DNA of 64,000 nucleotides, taken from assembly GCA_037389465.1 (NCBI GenBank), contig JAZARR010000212.1, forward strand, positions 5,648,501 through 5,712,500, read 5' to 3'. Shown one piece after another: positions 26,601-37,338 of the stretch. This stretch comes from Baylisascaris procyonis (lineage: Eukaryota; Nematoda; Chromadorea; Rhabditida; Ascarididae). A program made the position numbers and the translations under genes. The first letter of the stretch is position 1. Each line of letters opens with the position of its first letter. The notes under the pieces are model-generated. The model saw nothing but the letters and a program-made list of their open reading frames with translations, ran no database searches and was not told the origin of the DNA.

Positions 26601-29600
26601 ACCAAACAAGATGGGTCTCAATTAAGGAAAGATTAGCGACAAATCCCGGGATCCTAAGGAAGTAAACAGCAAACAGACAGCAAATAAGTGCCCAAAAGAG
26701 TGAAAAAAGAGTGAAAATTTTCTCTAGTTCTGGAGAAGAATACTATGCGCCGTCGAAAATTTTGACAACTTTAGAATTTTACTCTTCAAAGCTCTTCAAA
26801 AGGTCTGCCGCATAAAATGCTGTCTCCGCTAGCCTAGCAACTAGTAAGGAGCGAATTTTGGCTGAAATTAGTGAATCCAGAATTCTTTCAAAAAATTATC
26901 ATTCAATAGTATGATGTCGGCAAGTGGAATATGCCAGCAACGACCCTAAATTGAAACTGTTATATAGTAAAAGCCGAAGCTCTGGATGAAATTCTGATAT
27001 GGTAACTGGTAAAAAGTAGGTATTTGATTGATTTCCGATGGAAATAAAGCAATGGTAGACGATTTTTTTTATATTTGAAAGATAAAGCACGCAAAACGTC
27101 ACAGTGAATCTTATATGTTGAAAAAAACACAGTTTGATCAAGAGAACAAAAAATCAAAAAAAAAAAAAAAGAAACAAGAAGTAAGATATCATCGGCTAAA
27201 GAAAGACACTTCTGCCATTCAGCAAACTTTATTAGAGAATTGCAAACCTGGTCCGTCATACGTACTAAAATAACCACTTAATATAACCAATTCCACCGGA
27301 AACACTTACCTACTATGCGATCGGTGATATAAGTTAGCTGCATGCTGAGCTGAGTGTTGCGCGTCGATGCAGCGGTGCAGTACAAGAGGTCAAGCTGCTG
27401 CGCTCCTTCGGGCAGCGCCCTCTGCAACACGTTCCACTATTACTAACTGCACAGTTGTCTCGATGGGGGGTTACCGACGAATAGGTACGCAGTGTGACAC
27501 AACACAGCAATAGTAGGTAGCCCTGCAGGAGGGCAATGGCTCAATTACAGCGGCGCGTAGTAGCGGCTACCACTGTGGCAATGAGCAACTGACGTTGTCG
27601 ACGTCGGCCACCGTAAGATGATCAACTCTGCCCCACCTAACAATGCAACAACGTTCGTCGATCGCCATTGATTCTTCACATACAATACTAGTAACCTAGC
27701 GTAGTCAAGTTCACCATGACTATTCACAGGTCGTTATAGGCACTTTTTTTCATCCTCTAAAGTAGACTAATAATGAGCTCGTAAGCAGCAATTCAACATA
27801 ATGAGCTTTCTAATCGCAGAAAGAGATTTTCTTTAGACTTTTTACAGATTTTTTCTAATTCATCAGCATCTGAAGTCATCTCATATTCGTTTATCATCCA
27901 ATTATTCAGAATGCTAGCACAGTTTAAATTTGTTGCTTCGTTAGTCGCCTACCTTAACTATCGTCAAAAGAAGAAGAGACGAAAACAAAAAATTTGCGCT
28001 CATAAATTTTATGAGTAAATGAACTAAGTAATGGACATAAAAATGGCACAAGTCTTAGTAATGCAATATTCTATGATTTTCGCAACAATAATTTGTTTAC
28101 ACATCCAAAATTTATATGAAACACACAATACAAACAATCGTGTCTTTTGCCGTCAAAGCGGCATAGCGGAGGGTCATATGGGTCTTATGTGTTTGCATAA
28201 ATATTTCTGCTTATGAAGAAAGTGTTGCAAAAAAGTGTGGATGCTAACCGAATATTGCCAAATAATATGTCAATAAACGAGTGGGACAAATACGGAAATT
28301 GCCTCAAACGAAAGTACGGGAAATGAGTGTGAAATTAAAAAATGTCGCTCAAAGAGAAAGGAGAGGAGGAAGATGGGGGAAAAACAACATAAGAAAACAT
28401 TCGCGAAGCATCGATGAACTGCGCGGATATCGGTAGCTAAATGAACAAAATTTGCGAGCATTCTCGCTCATTGCAGCGTCAGCACGCTCCTCGATGGCCA
28501 GCCATCCAACCAGCCTGCCTGCCAGCCAGTCGCTCGGTGGGTCGGTAGGTCGGTGGGTCGGTCGGTCGGCGGCCGCTGATACTCGCAGATTGTGCTTAGT
28601 GGGCAGTGGGGCAGCGCAACGTCCCGCGCACTACTCCCAGTCCCCTCCCCAGGGAACAAACGTTGCGTTGCCATTTCGAGTTCTGCTGCTTTAAGCAACA
28701 CGCATTCCAATGTATTGGCCACAAGCAAAAAATTTGGTTCTTCAAGAATCCTCTCTGCTTGTTTCACAATCAAATTCGGCTGCCAGTGTTGTGTTTTCGA
28801 AAAGCTAGATCGCTTCCCTCGACACTGTATATCCTTCATAAGAAAATATCGGGCAGTTGCCCAACTTAAAAATTACCACCCAAAGCATTCACTGCAGATT
28901 CGTCGGTGCTTTAAGGAGAGTCCGGAATTGCAATAATATTCCATCCAGAGGGGTCGGATCTGAAGGCAGCATTCCGCATATGAAAACTTATGCAGCTTTG
29001 TCGAGATATTTAGTTGCTTCATGCGAAACTCGACCACCCGATCAGAAGAAATTTGAGCGTTGAAAATTGCGATGTCTGAGTGCAGTTTTGAGAAATCCAT
29101 GATACTATCGCATGCAACTAGCGTTTCATGAGCGTATTCATAGCGCAGAATGTAAGCGAACAAAAAGAGATTCAAATGCAGATAAAAAAGCATGAGAGCA
29201 ACCTAAAGCTAAGTTCAAACCTATAGGGTGTTAAAGAGCACTCGTGAGAGAACCCAAATATCATCGGTAAATTGAATAACTAATAATGAAGGAATTGAAA
29301 CAAACCACCCAGCTGATGCGTAGCTATTTTACTGTCACTTTTGATATTCTAGCTGGTTGGCACGTTACGTGGCAATCCTCTGAACGATGACTTTTTAAGC
29401 ACAAACATTGGCTGACGCATTTCACTCAAACAATTCGCATATAAAACATGAACACGATCCAACTGTATTTAAATGGGTGTCGAAAGGATGGCAATGCTTT
29501 CAAACTTGACAACCAAAGTGAAGTGCACTCACATTCTTTTTCCTCCTGCCAATATCAACGTCGAACACGCCTGTCACCTGCAAACATTTCATCTCGGTTT

Positions 29601-32600
29601 TTAAATTCCCACATAAACACATTACTGCAAGTTGGAATTTCATTGCTAATTTTCATTTGAAATATGTGCAGATGGATCATCTCACCGATAGCAATAAATC
29701 ACACAATGATTACTGACTAGTACTAGACCGATTACGAGTACAACTATGTCGACCACCACTAAAGTGATGTTCATAAATAACAATTACCGTGCAAAATTTC
29801 GCTTGCATTTTAAGCTTGATAACATTCGCAATCAAAGGTGAACATACTTCACAGCTACTAATTATCTACTTTTTTGTTAATGAAATAATGCGGATAAACA
29901 CTGAACAACAACAGTCATATCAGAAACATTAGTGTATGCAACAACCTACATAGAGGAATGAACAAACTTCACCTTCCCACTATATTGTCACAATATGCTG
30001 GGTCACCTAAACGCTTTAAGATGGTAGGATCTGAGATAGTACAGTCTGAGGACAGGAAAGTGATTAGAGGTGTTCACTTTGTTAACAAGTCTGTCAATTA
30101 CGGTACGCACACTTACGACATATCTATCTATTTTCGCATCTCGAAAAGTGAGCGCCTGAAGAGATATGAGACCGATTTGATGCTAAGCATTAGCCGTGAC
30201 CTCCAGAGTCCACGCTGTATATTTAGCTAAATTCAACGTGAGACTGCAGAACGGCCAATTATTTGACGGAAAGAAGTTAGATAATTGGTTTTGACGTCAA
30301 TCCGGGATAATACCCGAATTATGAGTAAGTGCCAAGACTTGTTCAAAGCTTTAGGACTGGCTTTAGAAGTGGAATTAGAACTGTAAACTAGGACATTTTC
30401 CAAAAAACTTCCTTTGGTACGCTGAGATGCTGATCTTTATGCCTCAGTTGACAGAAATCCAGTCAACCTTGCTGTCAAAGAGAACGGCAAATTAAGATAC
30501 TGTTAGAGAAGTATCTGCCTTGTTCGACGATCCCTGCGTCTAAATCAGCCCCATCGTTACCTAGAGATAGTATACGGTCTTCAGGACGATTCGTAGCCGC
30601 CTCCAATCCGAATATTCTCTCATGTGCGAAGACCACCCACCAATGGCGCGACAAGTCGAGAGGCTTGGCTAGAGCCTGACGTTTGTTGAACTTTCTTTCC
30701 CCAGTCACACGAGTTAAAACGTAGGAAAGCTGCTTGCGATAATGTTTGAGACGGCTTATATCTCATCACTATGCTCCGCATTTTCTTCAAGTCGAATGTG
30801 ACCTTCACCTCTGCCACAGCCGTTCGAGGTCACCTAGCACAAGATGCACTGTCGACTTCTCCATGAATGCGGAACCTCCATATATAGCATTACAGCGTAT
30901 TCGCTAAGTATAAACTTACTGAGCAAGATGCATGCAATAATCCACGGAGCAACCACTCCCACACACGTCTGAAACGCATTTAGATAGGTGTGATGTGTTA
31001 CACTAAGCGTAAATCAGTGCAAAAAGATTCGCTCCTGAAATTTTTGACTACCCTGCAGTAAGTAATTTAACAGTTTTGCAGGAAACAATTTAGTGATTGC
31101 GATCGTTTCAAATGGACGCACAATGACAGTCATCGAATCGTTCAAAACTCAGTCCATTCTCACTGAATGCCATCAAAAAACATCGAATAAATGAAATTTT
31201 AAATTATACATAATGACCTTAAAATATATACGAGAACATAGCCAAAATGAAAGAAAAAAATTTTCACAAAAGTTGAATTTCGTTTTTGGTTCTCAATATT
31301 GTTTCATTCTGTCGAAAATTCTTTTCACAACACAACTTCTAAACACACACATACTCAGACGAACGTTTAATTTATCGGCATTAGAAAAGTGATAGTGCAT
31401 TCACTATTGACTGTCTTAGTTGCAAAACGATGATGCATATTGTTGCAACAATTCACTGCTGCAATCATCCTCAAAATTCTATCAAAGATAGATATGTCTA
31501 ATACCATGAGCTTTATTTTTACAATAAAAATATCTAGTGCATATATGTGGCGTAGAATGTAATCGTTGCATTTCGAATGACTTTAAAAACTGTCTCATCT
31601 ATCTATAATTGTAACTTTTTTGAAACAAAAGAAAAATGATGAGATTAATTAAAAGTCGGAATTCCAACCAGAAAACGAAAAAGAAAACATTTTAGGAATT
31701 TCATGGTCAGCAATCGGAAACGACTATATTGGTATTCATGGAGTAGAAAAACAAGGCGATCACTTTTTTCAAAGACGATAAGTCCTTTTGAAATATTATT
31801 TGATTTGTAAAATATTGATAATTTCCTACTACGTTCTTAGACATGAAGTCCCAACTAATATTGATTCACACTATATGGTAAAACTTCTGTGTCATCGAGA
31901 AAAAAATCCAGCGAGTAAGACGAACATGAAGTAACAATTGCATTGAATTCATGTAGTTAAGAGAGAATTACGGTAAAACGTATCGAGATATAGCAACTTC
32001 CTTTCATAGCGGACTGGAGATCGGAGAACGGAATGCAGCAAACCCAAGTGCTGCAGATGCCGGGAAATCCCCTGCTTTCCGTGAACATAGAGTTTTCTGA
32101 ATGATGATGAGGACGCAGCTCCCCCAAGACAGAAATAATGGAAAGCGAGAGAGGGAATCTCTAGCGATGCTATAGTCATAAAAAAGTCCGACATGGAATA
32201 ATGCCGAAACTGCGATTATAACCCTGAGAACAAGACGATATAACTGCAAAGGCTGGGATTGGGAGAATGGAAACAGCCCAAATATTTTACCGTCCCACCT
32301 TCCCCCTCCCGGCGTTTCCTCCCTTTTCCCCACTAAAAGAACTTTGCACGGCACTAAGCGTAGGATAGAATGGAGGATTTAATGTGGCGATGAAGCAAGT
32401 AGATGCTAGCACGTGGAAGAATTACCTGTTCGCGCGACCTGTGCGGCATTCTAAAGCAGAACATGGTGTGAGCGTGCAGCTCCCCGCAGAAGCAAACAAT
32501 ACCGCTACGGCTGGCTATAAGCCAATCGAGAAGGGGTGCGCCAAAACGATGCGAAGTCAACCCTTGCGAATGCACTCTGGCTAATGGACTGTAGTTAAGG

Positions 32601-34809
32601 GGGACGTTGCACGACACGAGGGACACGCCACGCTCATCGTCTTGCACCTCATTTATTGCACGCTCTCTCAGCACCGTTCCAGTAATCCTCCATCAAATGG
32701 TGCCCAGCATATCTCAACGCATTGCGGCAGCATAAAAAAGGACCGTAAAACAAGTGCTTTCAAATATCAGCCGACTCGGTGGCCCTCGCTGCAACGTATA
32801 CGCATTCTTGTTTGAAAAAATATGCAAATGTGGTATCCAGAATCGGCCGAATTTATGGGGGTCGTTTGTATAAATACTACGTTATTCGCTGAGTACTTGA
32901 CGCGACATGCGTTTGCCCATGACGCATACATACACAAGAGGACGATCTTCTTAGCGCTCTTCGCATACAACAGAGCCCGTTACAAGCACACACTGTGGAT
33001 TCCAAAGAACACAACAGCGTTTCAGTTCATATTTTCCTCTTCCTTACTGCTAGATATTTTCCTGTTTTCGAATCATTTTTAAAGGTTAAAGGGGAGGAGA
33101 GAGGGGGGAGTGGAGGATTTTGTCCGATGGGATATGATGTAGAAGATTTGCTTAATTGTGTGATAATACATAAATATACAATGCATGCACTATCTGTATG
33201 GAGAAACTATAGTCGCATGATGCCTAAATTAAACGTGACGAGCGTAAAATCTCTATTAGAATATCAAAGTAACATAATTAAAGGAATCACTTAAACTTGA
33301 TGTGAAATGAGTTGCCATAAAAATCTCAGAAATATATTTCTAAAGAGATCGCATACTTTAGACGTAACAAATATTTTATCAAACCAAATACATAACCACC
33401 AAACAACATCTTCAAGCATTTCATTTGTCAATTCATCTGAAAGGCATAAAGTGAAAAAAGCGATTGCAATCGCAATAAAATACTCGTAGATTTTCTTTTT
33501 GAAAAACATTTCTTCGCATATATTTTCATTTACGAAAAAAAGAGGAAACTTTCTGGAAAAAAACCATTCCACACATTTACCTCTTAATTTCCTCACGATC
33601 TTGTTGCTATTTTACTATGATGAGTTTTGCTTCGAAATATACGATATATCTTTTTTTAAAGTTAATTTATTACAATTTTGAGTTTTTTTTTTTTTGCTCT
33701 GTACATAATTGTTTCATCGGACTTGCTTCACATTTTCTTCCGTTTATTTGCTTGAATCTTTCGCAAAAAGTCGCTTCCTTAATATTAAAATGTGATAAAA
33801 TTTAGAGGAAAAGAGTGCATAAAAGCCACATTAAACGCACAAATTGAGGCGTTAACGTCAATGCCTCAACCCTCTTTCCTGTATCCGATAGCGCTGCGCA
33901 CTTTTTCATCAATCCTCAAGCACCACATTGTTGGGATTAGTCCGGAGTTTATCGATAAACACTTACTGTGTATCAAAACAAACAAGGCGAATGGAATTCG
34001 TTTAAAAAACTCTTTAAACAGAATTTTCGCAAGAAATGGAGGATTCCAGATTAACCATCATAGAGGCGCTAGCGTAAATGTGTTCTCTAAACGATCGTTA
34101 GAAAGCAAATAGTGTCCAAGAATCGATCTCAAAAGAGCGATTCAGGGGGATGCCTTCGACGCGTGTTTTCTTGATGCAAACTTGTGAAGCGTGCAAGTAT
34201 ATCACAGCTGCAAACCAGTGCTCAACGACATGCGATCAGTGGCTGCCACTCACCCATTTTCATCTTGTTTTAAAATATTTCACCGTTCCGCCCCATAGAT
34301 TAAACTATTCATTGGAAATGCACATTCGACGCATGGTGTTAGATGTAATGCTTTAGAAAACACAAACATACACACATATGATTCAGCTGTTTTCAAAATT
34401 TCTAGTGGAATCCCCCATTCCATACTACTTTTGTGTTATGGATCCTCGGGATTCTAACCTCAAACAGTTAGTGTTGGAGGATGTCGAACGAAAATTCTAC
34501 GCTGTGAAAGCAAATGAATAAAATACTGAAACAAACCCGACGTGAGGCCATAGTGTTATAGCGATGAGGCCAGTTGATGGATGCTGTGCCTAGGCACATT
34601 GAAGTACTGCGATAGGGCACTCGAGGTCGTGCTACGGCACCTCGATCCGAACATGGCATATAGGTCTGTGTTCGACGAATAAATGACAATGACGGTGGGC
34701 CATCACAACGGCTACTGAGTGGTTGTTGCGTGTCTCGATTTTTCATGCGCCCCTTGGGCACCTCATCATCGGCCGGTACCTCGAACTTCACTCGTTTCAA
34801 CACAGGCAT
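5550..34809 (-). CDS. tns-1: Tensin (partial gene, 8 exons located, 3' end outside the window)
   Basis: Tensins are cytoplasmic adaptors of integrin adhesions: a PTP-like domain and a PTEN-type C2 domain at the N-terminus, a disordered linker, then SH2 and PTB domains. Exons seen here are 34809-34537, 27421-27310, 26153-26056, 25421-25186, 24744-24661, 23310-23155, 15770-15562 and 5662-5550. Each joined junction keeps frame. Family landmarks appear in order: TYITDRIVA, WPQELAPPLDRLC, HCKGGCSRAAIVVAAYMHY, ADRFAMQRF, SHKRYVNYFASLLSG, YERMQPVH and RGDILVKCF. The catalytic-loop Cys is about residue 217 of the model. Missing are the end of the C2 domain (expected between 15.56 and 5.66 kb) and the SH2/PTB exons, probably left of position 1. 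Introns reach 7-10 kb. The family call is firm. Exon 1 and the 5662-5550 exon rest on phase and context. The symbol follows the single tensin of Caenorhabditis. Confidence 0.85.
8496..8522. repeat. Poly-A tract
   Basis: Eighteen A, one G, then a further run of A. No target-site duplication or retroelement body was recognised beside it. Confidence 0.9.
8952..9009. repeat. Dispersed repeat, copy 1
   Basis: About 56 bases containing AACAAACAAATTTG align without gaps to 24412-24470 at roughly 75 percent identity; about half of the 14 differences are transitions. Both copies are in tensin introns. It looks like a fragment of an old interspersed element. Confidence 0.5.
15562..15770 (-). CDS. Tensin exon, central C2 domain
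   Basis: The acceptor is CTGTTGCAG and the donor is AACG then GTAATT. The product reads QIRERTVFDLDGLPVRGDI, then LVKCFQR, FRCQFNTCTF and FILRFHKDELDDIF. It matches the C2 strands L-L-K-G-D-V-M-V-K-C-Y ... F-R-L-Q-F-H-T ... L-V-F-G-K-E-D-L-D. Joined directly to the 23155 donor, the intervening loop is a few residues shorter than in vertebrates. The exon leaves one base of a split codon (phase 1). Confidence 0.88.
18290..18900 (+). pseudogene. Decayed mariner-type transposase
   Basis: Several frames must be followed. One reads NFKKRDIILLDKFHAERLPL, then LKATTATPPSM. This matches the second helix-turn-helix of mariner transposases (F-K-x-G-D-x-S-L-E-D-x-P-R-x-G-R-P ... H-S-T-V). The next frame reads KVPEWVQLIP, equivalent to K-V-x-K-L-x-K-W-V-P-H-x-L. 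A third reads NLRNALKKANRRLAMDL. Stops and frameshifts break it throughout, no catalytic D,D,D triad survives, and terminal inverted repeats were not identified. It lies inside the 15.8-23.2 kb tensin intron. The element cannot encode a working enzyme. Confidence 0.5.
21666..21691. repeat. Poly-T tract
   Basis: A run of 26 T. Read on the minus strand it is a poly-A run that could mark a retrocopy, but no retroelement sequence was recognised upstream of it. Confidence 0.9.
23155..23310 (-). CDS. Tensin exon 6, start of the C2 domain
   Basis: The acceptor is CGCATTTCAG and the donor is AC then GTTAGT. The product includes RYVNYFASLLSGRTKISPST, then IYFHQIAL and FKIYERMQPVH. These align with the tensin C2 entry (R-Y-V-x-F-L-S-G-L-L-S-G ... 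L-Y-Q-A-M-Q-P-V). The exon ends two bases into a codon, which the first base of the 15770 exon completes as Thr. Confidence 0.88.
24412..24470. repeat. Dispersed repeat, copy 2
   Basis: This is the partner of the copy at 8952-9009 and shares the core CAAACAAATTTG and the end GTTC. A weaker third copy may be present near 12404-12440 (CAGCTGACAAAATTCGC, then TTGTATGTTTA). Confidence 0.5.
24661..24744 (-). CDS. Tensin exon 5, end of the PTP domain
   Basis: An 84-bp exon with acceptor TTGTAG and donor CG then GTAAAA. It encodes SDESVADRFAMQRFSERF and ends GQPSHKR, with the last Arg codon completed by exon 6. It matches tensin A-L-D-R-F-A-M-K-K-F-Y ... P-S-Q-K-R. The phases (one base in, two bases out) fit both neighbours exactly. 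Confidence 0.88.
25186..25421 (-). CDS. Tensin exon 4, PTP signature loop
   Basis: The acceptor is TTATAG and the donor is TCCTC then GTGAGT. The 78 codons include VFNVSKKRSDLGRLHP, GWPQELAPPLDRLC and the loop VVVVHCKGGCSRAAIVVAAY. The loop keeps Cys-X5-Arg (Cys codon at 25254-25256). However, the Ser/Thr that normally follows the Arg is Ala, and the residue after Trp-Pro is Gln, not the Asp or Glu of related domains. These changes suggest weak or no phosphatase activity, as in vertebrate tensin-1. This is the strongest exon for the family call. Confidence 0.92.
26056..26153 (-). CDS. Tensin exon 3, PTP domain
   Basis: The acceptor is TTTTTTCTGCAG and the donor is AAG then GTATTG. Two bases complete an Ala codon started in exon 2, then 32 codons include ALFPSDGTDAQYRTGLKD and RRNHPERYK. 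This is the tensin block that reads A-V-S-F-P-S ... L-K-S-K-H-G-D-N-Y in vertebrates. The exon ends in phase 0, matching the next exon. Confidence 0.82.
27310..27421 (-). CDS. Tensin exon 2, entry into the PTP domain
   Basis: The acceptor is GTGTTGCAG and the donor is G then GTAAGT. Thirty-seven codons plus one base encode a Gln/Leu-rich stretch with QQLDLLY, followed by MQLTYITDRIV. The latter matches the conserved opening of the tensin PTP domain (vertebrate form: L-Y-I-T-E-R-I-I). The segment between LDLLY and TYITDRI is longer than in vertebrate tensins, where one such element is enough, so a small insertion is present. Confidence 0.8.
28497..28575. repeat. GC-rich simple repeat, CCAGCC-like then GGTC/GGTCGGTG units
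   Basis: Degenerate CCAGC/CTGC units are followed by about five copies of a GTCGGT-type unit ending in GGCGGCCGC. This is unusually CpG-rich for the window. The 123-codon minus-strand frame across it (Pro-Thr-Asp-Arg repeats) is probably produced by the repeat. Confidence 0.8.
30475..30820 (-). pseudogene. Decayed Tc1/mariner superfamily transposase
   Basis: One frame reads RVTGERKFNKRQALAKPL, then VVFAHERIFGLEAATNRPED, then RIL. This fits the block L-L-T-x-x-x-K-x-x-R ... V-F-S-D-E-K-x-F-T-V-E-x-x-x-N-x-Q-N-D-R-I of the superfamily. The catalytic Asp-Glu-Lys has become His-Glu-Arg. The preceding region (RYKPSQTLSQAAFL, resembling Y-K-L-x-x-x-x-L-L-T) is in another frame, so at least one frameshift exists. 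It belongs to a different lineage from the copy at 18.3 kb. It lies inside tensin intron 1 and is non-functional. Confidence 0.55.
33861..34112 (+). CDS. Linker histone (H1/H5) globular-domain-like ORF
   Basis: An 83-residue frame from ATG 33861; the frame is open back to 33792 and a possible acceptor AAATTTAG ends at 33804. The sequence follows the H15 winged-helix plan. It starts MPQPSFLYPIALRTF, has a helix SSILKHH and a second helix ISPEFIDKHLL. It then has ANGIRLKNSLNRIFA and ends with the basic wing FQINHHRGASVNVF, equivalent to the H1 wing L-x-Q-x-x-G-x-G-A-S-G-x-F. Linker histones bind nucleosomal DNA at the dyad. The long Lys/Ala tail of canonical H1 is absent, so this could be a tailless divergent H1, one exon of a larger gene, or a retro-pseudogene. 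It lies on the opposite strand within tensin intron 1. Similarity is from reading, not from a search. Confidence 0.4.
   Translation: MPQPSFLYPIALRTFSSILKHHIVGISPEFIDKHLLCIKTNKANGIRLKNSLNRIFARNGGFQINHHRGASVNVFSKRSLESK
34537..34809 (-). CDS. Tensin exon 1, N-terminal leader (probable)
   Basis: The open frame starts at ATG 34809 and encodes about 91 residues beginning MPVLKRVKFEVPADDEV, rich in Arg, Ser and Pro and without a recognised domain. It ends in a phase-0 donor (CGG, then GTTTGT). The next tensin exon at 27421 also enters in phase 0, so the join is in frame. A TTTTTTCAG acceptor lies 21 nt upstream of the ATG. Membership in tensin is inferred from strand, phase and position. Other exons could lie in the 7.1 kb intron that follows. 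Confidence 0.5.
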
Positions 34810-34830
34810 TCCCAAGATGGCGCAAAGTGG

Positions 34831-34839
34831 CTGAAAAAA
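34831..34839 (-). promoter_or_regulatory. 3' splice site, candidate spliced-leader acceptor of the tensin mRNA
   Basis: The minus strand reads CGCTTTTTTCAG directly before the exon, 21 nt upstream of ATG 34809. This matches the nematode 3' splice consensus. No upstream coding exon was found, so trans-splicing is plausible, but a cis-spliced 5' UTR exon upstream would look the same. Confidence 0.4.
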
Positions 34840-37338
34840 GCGAGGAAGAAAAGACAAAAAGTGAACACATGTCAGAGGGCGAAGCGCCGACGCAATGAAT
34901 GGTGCAACGGCTGCGAGCACAACAACAACGGTACGCACACAAAAACAACAGCGAATCGAATTTGCGGCTCAAAACGTTCAACTATATAGGAACACTGTGA
35001 TCACAATGAAAGACCGGGAACTTAGGATGACGAACTTTGGCATACCATACGTACAGAAGCACAAATTTCTTAGATACCTCTTCACAGAGAGCAGAAAGAT
35101 TTTAGCAGAGACCTCCCAACGCATCGACAACAACAGCAGGTATCTGATAATTGGCATGAAGCCTTAAGTCCGAGATGGCCGCCTGGTGCAATACGACTTG
35201 AGGCAAAACAGCACTCGTGCAGCGTGCAATAGCAGCTGTCTTTGCGCTCAAGCAGCATCAAATCTCAGCAGCAACACTCAAAAGTTTTGCGGTCAATAAA
35301 ACAGAAAAGGGGCAAACTCAACAAGTCAAACCGCTTCCATGATTGCGGTTGGATGCACCATTGGTGAGGCAACTCGACGATGTTATCAATTCAGCTCATT
35401 GTGACCAACATTCTCAACTCAAATTTATTCCAGTACTGTCTATAACCTACTGTGTGCACTCATCATGCTGACTTCGGTTGACAAATGTGTTAATTGCTGG
35501 ACGAATCCTCCCCGCATCATCTCACTGTTCCTCCGGTCCCCACTCATTTTACGCCCTGATTCAGTGTCGTTTTATTTATACATAATACGGAGTTTTGAAT
35601 TATAAATTAAATTGCCGCACAACAGTTGTACGCATAGATTGAGTTAGAGTTACAGTAGCTTTAAAGAGCATTTCTTAGACATGCTTATGTTTCGGCACTT
35701 GGCCAATGTGCAGAACATATTGCTCGAGTCATTTTTAGAATGATTCATGCGGTTTTTCAAAATCTGCTTCACAGTAAGGAATGAAGAACGAGAAAGGGAA
35801 GGAATGGGCATGAAGAGGACGAAAGATGATAAAAAACAGGAGATGATATGAGAAGTAATAATGGTAAATTAAAAAAAAAAACGGAGACGCAGGTTCATCA
35901 GCGAATAGGAACTTGATTATGAGTTTGAACACAAAGGAGAAAACGGAATGAGAAAATGAAAGAGAACTGATGACCAAAATAAAAAAGTGAAGTAGAGCAA
36001 AGCTATTGTATGAATTTTGATGTCAAAAGACAATGAAATTAAATGAAGTTGTAGTTTGAATGAAGATTATTAGCGCTTATATTCGCGTTCGAGATCTCAA
36101 GGTCCTCTACTACAATGCTAATTATCTATGTATGACTATTAAAATTAGATGTATTTACAAACTACTAACTCAGTGTCGGTTGATAAAATGTCGAAAAACG
36201 TCGTTCAACCTAATATCAAAAAAACTGAAGTGGATTTAGTGTAAAAAAGTAGTTATGGTTTATTCGCTTTTTTGACTTGACTTTAACAGAAAATGATAAA
36301 GCCGACTGTTTGCAGTTAGCGTACTATCAGCAATAACTTTGTTCCAATGGCTCAATTGCTCGGAAGGAAAACATTTGTGCAGAGAGAGCACTATTGTATA
36401 AATACAAACGACTTCGCGAAGATGATCTCAATTCAACGTGTATTCTTATATCTTATTAACTGTACAGTGTCAATATCCTCGGCTTTTTGCTTTTTCAGAT
36501 TTCTTCTTTCTTCTTTGCTCCTTCCATTCCTTCCCCCCAAGTCCCACATTGGGAAATACGGGACAAAATGCTCGATTCACTGTGGAATCTTACTTTTAAT
36601 CTAGGCTGCATTCGATTCAAAGGCAACACTACAGTGACAGTTAAGAAGTTCCTCTCTTTTGCTCCTTCCATTTAGGAGTTGATGAGAAGGACAACACATC
36701 TTTTGACCTTTCCCTATATCCGGCGATGTAAAACAAGTAACTCATCGTTTCATCGCTCCTATTGTCCGCATGCCTTCGAGCTCAGATATCAGAGAGCAAA
36801 ATAGCACAGAGCTCAGGGGTACATGAGTGTGAAATATAGTAGGAAAAAGAGCGATTTCCTAGAAACGTAGATAACTTGCAAAATTTTGTCTCTTTCGTGA
36901 TAACAACCACGGTGGCTACCGTATCGCAAAGAAAGGGTGTCCAATCAATTTAGGACGTTCAGGTGCTCATATTTTAGATGAATTTATTTTATGTGTGATT
37001 TATTGCTACTGTGTTGAGGTGACTATCGTCCCCTTAGTGGCAATGTTACTGCGAGAAAAACCATATTCAAAAGATATTACAGTGATACTTTTCGTGCAAA
37101 CCTTTAAAAACTTGAGCATATCGAAACGCAACAAATTTCCACATGCAACAACGCAATGCTCATAGACCATTTCTATGAAAGTACTAAGATTCGTGAGTCG
37201 AGTGCTCCTCATGGAAATCAAGATATTTTCTGGTTCAATTTGTAATTCTTTCACGTGGACCTGCAACCTTTTTATCTTGTGATATCTGAACAAGATGGGT
37301 ATTTGTGAGAAGCGTTCATGCATTCGGATTTTATCCAG

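Larger units (their letters stand above)
27422..34536. other. 7.1 kb tensin intron 1
   Basis: It holds a GC-rich simple repeat at 28497-28575, a decayed transposase at 30.5 kb and a linker-histone-like ORF on the plus strand at 33861-34112. The stretch 27480-27730 is GC-richer and open on the minus strand for 60 codons without a known motif. An alternative tensin first exon in this intron is possible. Confidence 0.55.

Noticed and set aside
28468..28839. 123-codon minus-strand frame
   Set aside because: About a third is Pro-Thr-Asp-Arg produced by the GTCGGT repeat, and the rest has no motif or splice sites that fit tensin.
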